A stretch of 5,285 nt of DNA, from contig JAAZKL010000086.1 in assembly GCA_012799845.1 (NCBI GenBank), positions 1-5,285 on the forward strand. The letters run 5' to 3'. Under the pieces are notes generated by a model that was not told the origin of the DNA, did no database searches, and saw nothing but the letters and a program-made list of their open reading frames with translations. The stretch comes from Clostridiaceae bacterium. Its GTDB lineage: Bacteria; Bacillota; Clostridia; Acetivibrionales; DTU013. Below, in pieces: positions 1-4,437 of the stretch. The number at the start of each line of letters is the position of its first letter. Position 1 is the first letter of the stretch. A program made the position numbers and the translations under genes.

Positions 1-48
1 AAGCAAAATGAGACAGAAAACCTTATGGCGTCTGTAAAAACGGGATAA
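1..48 (+). CDS. Possible C-terminal tail of an upstream gene cut by the window edge
   Basis: The first frame is open from the window edge to a TAA at 46-48 and would encode a 15-residue tail ending ...ENLMASVKTG. The other two forward frames also stop early (TAA at 35-37, TGA at 9-11). The only support is that this frame is the longest of the three and that an intrinsic terminator follows at 137-170, which implies that some transcript ends here. The fragment is too short to identify a family, and it could be non-coding. Confidence 0.25.
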   Translation, partial: KQNETENLMASVKTG

Positions 49-89
49 GCTGTATGGGATGATTGCATTTAAGTGAATAAGAAACAGTT

Positions 90-129
90 GGTAGTGCAAA
101 GGTTTAAACTACCTGGCAGTTTTATTTTT
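90..129 (+). terminator. Weak stem-loop followed by a T-rich tract
   Basis: GGTAGT (90-95) is a perfect inverted repeat of ACTACC (108-113), with a 12-base loop. A T-rich stretch (TTTTATTTTT, 120-129) follows after six bases. The stem is short and the gap before the T tract is longer than usual, so on its own it would be a poor terminator. It could act with the better hairpin just downstream, or be chance. Confidence 0.2.
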
Positions 130-229
130 CTTCGAGAAAAGGCTCCTGTAAATGATCCGGGAGCTTTTTTACCGCTTGGAAGAAGTTTCTCGCCGGACAC
201 ATTTTCTTATCCGGCACCGCCACGCTCAT
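122..229 (-). CDS. Doubtful minus-strand micro-ORF (35 codons)
   Basis: Read on the minus strand, ATG at 229-227 opens a 35-codon frame ending in TAA at 124-122. It begins MSVAVPDKKMCPARNF and ends LQEPFLEEK. The frame stays open further upstream to about 289, where a TAA stops it. The composition looks protein-like and the frame could be a gene remnant. Against it: no clear Shine-Dalgarno lies before the ATG, an intrinsic terminator lies within its 3' part, and a good forward promoter overlaps its upstream extension. No family is recognised. Chance is the more likely explanation. Confidence 0.18.
   Translation of the reverse strand: MSVAVPDKKMCPARNFFQAVKKLPDHLQEPFLEEK
137..170 (+). terminator. 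Intrinsic terminator (possibly bidirectional)
   Basis: AAAAGGCTCC (137-146) pairs with GGAGCTTTTT (160-169, one G-U pair) across a loop of about 13 bases, and the T run reaches six bases. The core is the five-pair GCTCC/GGAGC stem. Because A-rich sequence precedes the stem, the reverse strand also reads as a hairpin followed by T residues. Its position fits the end of a transcript entering from the left edge. It lies upstream of the promoter at 262-290 and so separates that transcript from the 392 gene. Confidence 0.65.
192..215. repeat. Inverted repeat GCCGGA...TCCGGC
   Basis: Perfect 6-base arms (192-197 and 210-215) are separated by 12 bases in the spacer before the promoter at 262. There is no T tract, so it is not a terminator. 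It could be a protein-binding site or chance. Confidence 0.3.
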
Positions 230-261
230 ACCCAGGATTTTAAGTATGATTTCACGATTTC

Positions 262-290
262 TTGACACTTCCGATGATGTAACATATATT
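262..290 (+). promoter_or_regulatory. Sigma-A type promoter for the 392 gene
   Basis: TTGACA (262-267, consensus -35) is followed after exactly 17 bases by TATATT (285-290, five of six matches to TATAAT). The predicted start point near 297 would give a leader of about 95 bases, A/T-rich, before the ribosome binding site at 379-385. It is the best promoter upstream of the exported-protein patch and probably drives the 392 gene. I saw no strong promoter for the three genes that follow. Confidence 0.6.
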
Positions 291-391
291 TATGCCATGT
301 ATAAATATGGTTAGGTTTACATAATAGATAACAAATATATCAACAATATCAAATAAATAAAGATCAGTATGTGTTTTCGGGAGGGATCCGG

Positions 392-838
392 ATGAAAAGA
401 ATCGTGAGTTTCCTTATCGTTGTCACAGTTATACTATCCATGGTCACGCCCGTATGCGGGTAGGAAACGGCGGTGGCGTTCAGCGACGTAAAGCCGGGGC
501 AGTTCCTTGCCATAGCCACGAGGCTGGTAGCGTCGGAATACATAAAGGAAGTGGCGGGCCAGGGGCTGGACCTGTACAGCGGGATGAAATACGGCGACAG
601 GACGCTGCAGGATGGGGACATAGGCGGTGTATGGCATGGCGACAAGACCTACATGGGACAGCCGTACTGGGTGGACGAAGAGACCGGGGAAGGGCATTTC
701 AGGTCGGATTGGGTAAGGATAAGCACATACGAGATGCAGTTAACGTTAAAAGTCAAGGATCCCAGGGTCAGGCAGAGGGTCGGATACTGGACTGTATATT
801 TCGCGGAAATCGAAGACTGGTGCTGGACCGGTCCGTGA
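392..838 (+). pseudogene. Secreted protein of unknown function, interrupted by an amber codon
   Basis: ATG at 392 is preceded by GGGAGGG (379-385) at good spacing. It encodes a classic export signal: MKR, then a hydrophobic core (IVSFLIVVTVILSMV). Codon 24 (461-463) is TAG. The same frame then continues with no other stop to TGA at 836-838, giving 148 codons in total. A signal peptidase site, Ala-Val-Ala before Phe-Ser-Asp, falls at residues 27-29, downstream of the TAG, so the stop lies inside the signal peptide. The mature part (~119 residues) is rich in Trp, Tyr, Gly and Asp and ends ...EDWCWTGP. No family is recognised.

A simple reading is one nonsense change (for example CAG to TAG) or a sequencing error. 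Alternatives are amber read-through, or re-initiation at GTG 473 behind AGGA (462-465), which would make a signal-less cytoplasmic form. The open frame and GC-rich codon use after the stop suggest recent loss or retained function. Confidence 0.6.
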
Positions 839-853
839 TAAAAATAGTGTGGA

Positions 854-871
854 AGTTTGTTATTGCAAACT
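854..871. repeat. Small stem-loop in the 838-904 gap
   Basis: AGTTTG (854-859) and CAAACT (866-871) form a perfect 6-pair stem with a 6-base loop. It lies just after the stop of the amber-interrupted gene. It has no T tract, so a terminator role is doubtful. Confidence 0.25.
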
Positions 872-903
872 ATACCGGAACATGATGCTGTAAGCGGGGT
901 GGA

Positions 904-1147
904 ATGGCGAGAAAGGATAAGGATTTCAGACTCAGCATATCGCTGCTGATGGTGTTTGTGCTGCTCATGCTGCCGTCGGCGGCGCTGGCGGCCGATGTGA
1001 ACATTTGCGCATTTTTTCGAAGCAGGCATGGGCAATCAGGATACCAAACCTGGATATATAATGGTTATATTCTCTAATGCTTATAATGAGTATCTCAAAA
1101 TCGCTCAGGATAAAATTGATTTGCTAAGCAATCCCTTTTTTAATTGA
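904..1147 (+). pseudogene. Short secreted protein, frameshifted at a T6 run
   Basis: ATG 904 starts a clear signal peptide: basic N-terminus (MARKDKDFR), a hydrophobic core, then PSAALA with a cleavage site Ala-Leu-Ala before Ala-Asp at residues 27-30. As written, this frame stops at TAA 1075-1077 after 57 codons. From about 1010 the +1 frame reads far more like protein, ...FFEAGMGNQDTKPGYIMV, and runs to TGA 1145-1147, ending ...LLSNPFFN. The switch point coincides with TTTTTT at 1012-1017. With five Ts instead of six, the two parts join into one 80-residue precursor with a mature part of about 51 residues.

The defect is therefore a one-base homopolymer indel, either real or a sequencing error. 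The G-rich Shine-Dalgarno candidate (896-902) is unusually close to the ATG, so expression may be poor. The function is unknown, and a family of this length is not recognised. Confidence 0.5.
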
Positions 1148-1201
1148 TAAAGTTACAGACGATAGGCAGTGACGTTATTTTAAGGATGTTAGGGGGGGTT
1201 C

Positions 1202-1569
1202 ATGGAATCAGCGCACACCAGTAAAATCACAATACATAGTGTTCTGGATGCTATTTCACAAGATCAGGAGTTCGATAGAAAAAGCATCATATGGGATGGC
1301 GAAAACATGCAAACAGTCTATGATGAGCTTGACAGCAAGGGCATATTGGATGGTCGCTATGGAGAATTCAGACTGGTACATATGGAAACCCAACTTGGCT
1401 TTACTCTGATATGTCCCGATACCGGTAATAACAGTAAACTGTTTGAAACCGATAAGTACTTGCTGATAAACAATCTGACAGTAACTTGATGTACTCTCTG
1501 ACCTATGCAGGAATAGGCAACTACTCAGACATTCGAGCAGAAGCATTTAATATCATAGGGAGGTTTTAA
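1202..1569 (+). pseudogene. Degenerate paralog of the downstream lipoprotein, internally deleted
   Basis: ATG 1202 follows a G-rich Shine-Dalgarno (AGGGGGGG, 1191-1198) and opens 95 codons to TGA 1487-1489. From about residue 10 the product aligns with the lipoprotein at 1642. Shared blocks are IWDGE, DGRYGEF, a Leu-Gly-Phe followed by Pro-x-Thr-Gly and Asn-Ser-x-Leu-Phe, and DKY, with about half of ~80 residues identical by eye.

After the DKY block homology stops. It resumes in another frame at 1492-1569 with YAGIGNYSDIR, AEAFN and a final GRF, where 17 of 21 residues match the paralog. The distance from DKY to YAGIG is 53 bases here against 270 in the paralog. This is a net loss of 217 bases, which is not a multiple of three, so the C-terminus is out of frame. 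It also lacks the lipoprotein signal. A 95-residue cytoplasmic product could still be made, but a decayed duplicate is the better reading. Confidence 0.72.
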
Positions 1570-1570
1570 T

Positions 1571-1611
1571 CAGATTAGAGGCAGGTATTGCATAATGTCC
1601 TGCTGTATCTG
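1571..1611 (+). repeat. Two-part stem-loop between the lipoprotein copies
   Basis: Nested inverted repeats CAGAT (1571-1575)/ATCTG (1607-1611) and GCAGG (1581-1585)/CCTGC (1599-1603) can form an interrupted hairpin. It sits directly after the decayed copy and 14 bases before the lipoprotein ribosome binding site. A run of five Ts (1620-1624) follows, but eight bases away. It could be a weak terminator or a leader structure. Confidence 0.28.
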
Positions 1612-1641
1612 AAAATGAATTTTTGAGGGAGGTTAGTGTAT

Positions 1642-2337
1642 ATGCGTATATTATTATTGATAATTACAATAACCTGTATTTGCTTAACCGGATGCGGCAA
1701 CACTGGTAAAACAGGCAAAGGAAATGGAACAGTACTGCCGGACGAACCTGGAATATATAACAATAACGATCAGGTCGATATACTTCAAGTGATTGCCGAA
1801 GATAAGGAATTTGATGGGAAAAGTGTTATATGGGATGGGGAAAAAGTACAGGTCGTTGATGATGAACTAGACAACAGGAATGTTATGGACGGCAGATACG
1901 GAGAGTTCGAGTTCGTAACTCTTAAAACAAAGCTCGGCTTTGATTTGGTCCTCCCAAACACAGGTCATAACAGCGATCTGTTTTTGGCAGACAAATATCC
2001 GGTAATCGATACTGATGATGAATACAGTATAGAAACACCAGGAAGGTTTTTATCAATAAAAAGGGAAAGTATAGACAGTTTTAATCAGAAGGAAGCAGAG
2101 TTGCTTTCAGATCAGGAACTGATAGAATCAAGCAATGAAGCTATTAATAGTGAAATGGAACACAAGCTGTTCACAGGGATCATAAATACAACTTCAGGTG
2201 AAGATATGATAGGATTTCTGCTCCTTATCCCCGGAGAAGATTCGGTATATTTATTCCGATATGCCGGAATCGGAAATTATTCCGACATCCGGGTTGAAGC
2301 ATTTAATGCCATGCGAAGGTTCCTGAACCAGTTTTAA
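1642..2337 (+). CDS. Putative lipoprotein of unknown function
   Basis: The product has 231 residues from ATG 1642. This start is preferred to GTG 1636, which is in frame but only three bases from the GAGGGAGGT ribosome binding site (1625-1633); ATG 1642 is at the usual spacing. The signal has Arg2, a hydrophobic core and a lipobox Leu15-Thr16-Gly17-Cys18, so lipid attachment at Cys18 and anchoring outside the cytoplasmic membrane are expected. A short Gly/Thr/Asn-rich linker follows.

The conserved core, judged against the decayed copy upstream, comprises VIWDGE (62-67), DGRYGEF (83-89), LGF (98-100), DKY (117-119) and the C-terminal YAGIGNYSDIR (207-217). The middle (about 120-200) is acidic and Ser/Glu-rich. 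No catalytic motif or known domain is recognised, so the function is unknown. It has no clear promoter of its own and may be transcribed with the upstream remnants. It is the only intact member of the exported-protein patch. Confidence 0.87.
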   Translation: MRILLLIITITCICLTGCGNTGKTGKGNGTVLPDEPGIYNNNDQVDILQVIAEDKEFDGKSVIWDGEKVQVVDDELDNRNVMDGRYGEFEFVTLKTKLGFDLVLPNTGHNSDLFLADKYPVIDTDDEYSIETPGRFLSIKRESIDSFNQKEAELLSDQELIESSNEAINSEMEHKLFTGIINTTSGEDMIGFLLLIPGEDSVYLFRYAGIGNYSDIRVEAFNAMRRFLNQF

Positions 2338-2376
2338 GAGCCTGCTTTCAGTTACTGCCGCCTGCCTGTCCACACT

Positions 2377-2420
2377 GACCCTGTAATCATCTGTTGCTGT
2401 CGACCTTGTAGTCCAGGGTC
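2377..2420. repeat. Inverted repeat GACCCTG...CAGGGTC
   Basis: Perfect 7-base arms (2377-2383 and 2414-2420) are separated by 30 bases in the spacer after the lipoprotein gene. No T tract follows. It could be a weak transcript-end structure or a binding site. The rest of 2338-2470 shows nothing else I can support. Confidence 0.3.
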
Positions 2421-2470
2421 GGCACGATCTTTATATAGTCTTTGTATTGACACAGACTGCCATTAAACTG

Positions 2471-2499
2471 TTGATAAATTGACGGTATTGTCATATAAT
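2471..2499 (+). promoter_or_regulatory. Strong sigma-A type promoter for the acyl-CoA synthetase gene
   Basis: TTGATA (2471-2476, five of six to the -35 consensus) and TATAAT (2494-2499, perfect -10) are separated by exactly 17 bases. A second -35-like TTGACA lies at 2447-2452 but has no -10 at suitable spacing. A start near 2506 gives a leader of about 80 bases before ATG 2587. The gene therefore appears to be its own transcription unit, independent of the lipoprotein patch. Confidence 0.68.
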
Positions 2500-2512
2500 T
2501 TACGTGATGTTT

Positions 2513-2553
2513 TGCAGTTATGAAGCACGGTTACGTTTATCACTGCACTTCAT
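2513..2553 (+). promoter_or_regulatory. Foldable leader of the acyl-CoA synthetase mRNA (possible pseudoknot)
   Basis: TGCAGT (2513-2518) pairs with ACTGCA (2542-2547), and ATGAAG (2520-2525) pairs with CTTCAT (2548-2553). The two pairings interleave, so together they would make an H-type pseudoknot between the promoter and the ribosome binding site. A competing pairing GTGAT (2504-2508)/ATCAC (2539-2543) also exists. It matches no riboswitch class that I recognise. Six-base pairings can occur by chance. Confidence 0.22.
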
Positions 2554-2586
2554 TCAATTCTTACCAGCAGGACGGGAGTATGAGTT

Positions 2587-4227
2587 ATGCCTATAACTGA
2601 TTTTTTATCCAGAAATGCCGCGCTTTACGGCAATGAGATCTGCCTCACGGAAATCAATCTGGATCTCCAGGAAAAACACAATGTAATATGGCGCGAATAT
2701 GAACTAATCGAAAACAACCCCGCGGGGGAATACCGCCGTGACATGACGTGGCGCGTATTTGACGAGAAAGCCAACCGTCTGGCGAATCTGCTGATCAGGC
2801 GCGGGATCAAAAAGGGCGAAAAAGTCGCGATACTTATGATGAACTGCCTGGAATGGCTGCCCATATACTTTGGCATACTGAAATCGGGAGCTGTAGCGGT
2901 ACCGCTCAATTTCCGCTATACGGCGGAGGAGATACGTTACTGCCTCGATCTGTCCGATTCAGTCGCTTTGATTTTCGGACCCGAGTTCATAGGCAGGCTT
3001 GAGAGCATATATGACCAGATACCGAAGGTCAGGCTTCGTTTCTATGCCGGCGAAGGCCGGCCGTCATTTGCGGAAAGCTACGACCGGCTCACGGCCAACT
3101 GCTGTTCGGAAGATCCCAGGGTAAGTATAATAGACGATGATGATGCGGCGATATATTTCTCATCCGGAACGACCGGTTTTCCCAAGGCGATACTGCATAC
3201 GCACAGGAGCCTGGTTTCTGCATGTATAACCGAGCAGAAGCACCATGGGCAGACCCGGGAGGACAACTTCCTCTGCATACCGCCGCTGTATCACACAGGG
3301 GCAAAAATGCACTGGTTCGGCAGTTTGCTGGCGGGCAGCCCTGCAGTGATCCTGCGCGGCATCAAACCTGACTGGATATTGCGCACCGTATCGGAGGAGA
3401 AGATCACAATCGTGTGGCTGCTGGTGCCCTGGGCACAGGATATCCTCGACGCGATAGACCGGGGAGATGTCAGGCTGGAGGACTACGAGCTTTCACAGTG
3501 GAGGCTCATGCACATAGGCGCGCAGCCCGTGCCCCCGAGCCTGATCCAGAGGTGGAAGAAGTACTTCCCGAACCATCAGTACGATACGAACTATGGGCTG
3601 AGCGAGTCGATAGGACCCGGATGCGTACACCTGGGCGTTGATAACATCCATAAGGTGGGAGCCATAGGAGTGCCCGGCCATGGCTGGGAAACGAAGATCG
3701 TGGACGAAAAAGGGGATCGGGTAAGACAGGGCGATGTAGGTGAACTTGCTGTCAAAGGTCCTGGCGTCATGAAATGCTATTACAAGGATCCAAAAGCGAC
3801 AGAGGCCGTGCTGAAGGACGGCTGGCTGCACACCGGAGACATGGCTATGCAGGACGAGGACGGTTTCATATACCTTGTTGACCGCAAGAAGGACGTAATC
3901 ATCAGCGGCGGGGAGAATATTTATCCCGTGCAGATCGAGGATCACCTTCGTTCACACGAGGCGATAAAGGATGCCGCCGTCATCGGGCTGCCTGACAAGC
4001 GCCTGGGCGAGATAGCGGCGGCGATCATAGAACTGAAACCGGGCTGTCAGTGCACCGAGGATGATATAAATGCATTTTGCATGTCGCTGCCGAGATACAA
4101 ACGGCCCAGGAAAATAATCTTCGATAAGGTGCCCCGCAATCCCACCGGCAAGATCGAAAAGCCGAAACTGAGGGAGAAATATGGCGCTACAGCGCTTGTG
4201 GCGCAGCAGGTGGAAATATCGAAGTAA
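2587..4227 (+). CDS. AMP-forming acyl-CoA synthetase (fatty- or aryl-acid:CoA ligase family)
   Basis: This intact 546-residue adenylate-forming enzyme (ANL superfamily) is expected to activate a carboxylic acid with ATP to an acyl-AMP and then transfer it to CoA in the cytoplasm. ATG 2587 follows CGGGAG (2573-2578) at normal spacing.

Visible motifs, in order: the ATP phosphate-binding loop YFSSGTTGFPK (190-200); PLYHTG (233-238); YDTNYGLSES (332-341), with the adenine-contacting Glu340; DGWLHTGD (411-418), with the ribose-binding Asp418; the hinge DRKKDVIISGGENIYP (432-447); and PRNPTGK with catalytic Lys522. All key residues are present, so it should be active.

The N-terminus carries a charged stretch (about 26-55) ahead of the usual TW...(A)NRLAN segment. 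Length is normal for the family. No thiolation, dehydrogenase or beta-oxidation gene is adjacent, so the substrate (short, medium or long chain, or aromatic) cannot be assigned. It appears monocistronic, with a promoter at 2471-2499 and a terminator at 4244-4290. Confidence 0.95.
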   Translation: MPITDFLSRNAALYGNEICLTEINLDLQEKHNVIWREYELIENNPAGEYRRDMTWRVFDEKANRLANLLIRRGIKKGEKVAILMMNCLEWLPIYFGILKSGAVAVPLNFRYTAEEIRYCLDLSDSVALIFGPEFIGRLESIYDQIPKVRLRFYAGEGRPSFAESYDRLTANCCSEDPRVSIIDDDDAAIYFSSGTTGFPKAILHTHRSLVSACITEQKHHGQTREDNFLCIPPLYHTGAKMHWFGSLLAGSPAVILRGIKPDWILRTVSEEKITIVWLLVPWAQDILDAIDRGDVRLEDYELSQWRLMHIGAQPVPPSLIQRWKKYFPNHQYDTNYGLSESIGPGCVHLGVDNIHKVGAIGVPGHGWETKIVDEKGDRVRQGDVGELAVKGPGVMKCYYKDPKATEAVLKDGWLHTGDMAMQDEDGFIYLVDRKKDVIISGGENIYPVQIEDHLRSHEAIKDAAVIGLPDKRLGEIAAAIIELKPGCQCTEDDINAFCMSLPRYKRPRKIIFDKVPRNPTGKIEKPKLREKYGATALVAQQVEISK

Positions 4228-4238
4228 TACACCATTGG

Positions 4239-4290
4239 AAAAAGGGGGTTGCAGGTGGATGATTTTCATTTGCAGCCCTTATTTTATGTT
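4239..4290 (+). terminator. Intrinsic terminator of the acyl-CoA synthetase gene
   Basis: GGGGGTTGCA (4244-4253) pairs with TGCAGCCCTT (4271-4280) over ten positions, including G-U pairs, and flanking A and T runs extend it. The 17-base loop holds a small ATGA/TCAT inner stem. A T-rich tail (ATTTTATGTTTTTATTTT) follows. It begins 16 bases after the stop codon, which fits termination of this transcript before hflX. Confidence 0.72.
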
Positions 4291-4304
4291 TTTATTTTAT
4301 GTTT
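4279..4304. repeat. Perfect tandem repeat of a 13-base AT-rich unit
   Basis: TTATTTTATGTTT occurs twice without interruption (4279-4291, 4292-4304). It overlaps the T-rich tail of the terminator and the area where an hflX -35 element would be expected. It may be a slippage duplication, which lengthens the T-rich tail, or part of an upstream element. Confidence 0.88.
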
Positions 4305-4306
4305 TG

Positions 4307-4351
4307 AGTATAATGTATAATTAACGCTTCAGTATAACGTTTAATTAGCGC
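4307..4351. repeat. Imperfect 21-base direct repeat with 24-base period
   Basis: The units are 4307-4327 and 4331-4351. Both start AGTATAA and share GT, TAATTA and CGC, differing at three positions out of 21, and they are separated by TTC. The repeated unit contains -10-like hexamers. Two similar sites a little over two helical turns apart, upstream of hflX, could be operator sites for a dimeric regulator or a promoter duplication. No known operator consensus is recognised. Confidence 0.8.
4309..4338 (+). promoter_or_regulatory. Probable hflX promoter region with several -10-like boxes
   Basis: TATAAT occurs at 4309-4314 and again at 4316-4321, with TATAAC at 4333-4338. No good -35 hexamer lies 16-18 bases upstream of any of them; that space is the T-rich repeat. 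hflX needs a promoter here because a terminator precedes it. Which box is used, and whether an activator or an alternative sigma factor is involved, cannot be told. Confidence 0.35.
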
Positions 4352-4437
4352 AAACAACCGCAGGATATGTACAGCAGGCAAAAAGCTGCATTGCCGGGTA
4401 TGGTGGAAATTTTACACATTAACCGGGGAGTGATCAT

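Noticed and set aside
454..885. Forward 143-codon frame overlapping the amber-interrupted secreted gene
   Set aside because: It overlaps a frame that continues from a clear signal peptide and contains a signal peptidase site. It has no ribosome binding site of its own and an Arg/Gly-rich shadow-like composition.
649..1035. Minus-strand 128-codon frame across the two secreted-protein genes
   Set aside because: It is antisense to both, spans an intergenic gap, and has a low-complexity N-terminus without recognisable motifs.
1144..1172. TTGATA at 1144-1149 as a -35 for the 1202 gene
   Set aside because: No -10-like hexamer lies 16-18 bases downstream.
2387..2494. Minus-strand 35-codon frame ending in VPTLDYKVDSNR
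   Set aside because: Its start codon overlaps the perfect -10 box of the forward promoter, no ribosome binding site is seen, and nothing beyond a readable sequence supports it. It may be a remnant, but that cannot be shown.
3493..3945. Minus-strand 150-codon frame inside the acyl-CoA synthetase
   Set aside because: It is antisense to conserved adenylation motifs, so it is a shadow of the real gene.
4372..4395. Interleaved short pairings CAGC/GCTG and GGCAA/TTGCC in the hflX leader
   Set aside because: The arms are only 4-5 bases and are easily expected by chance.
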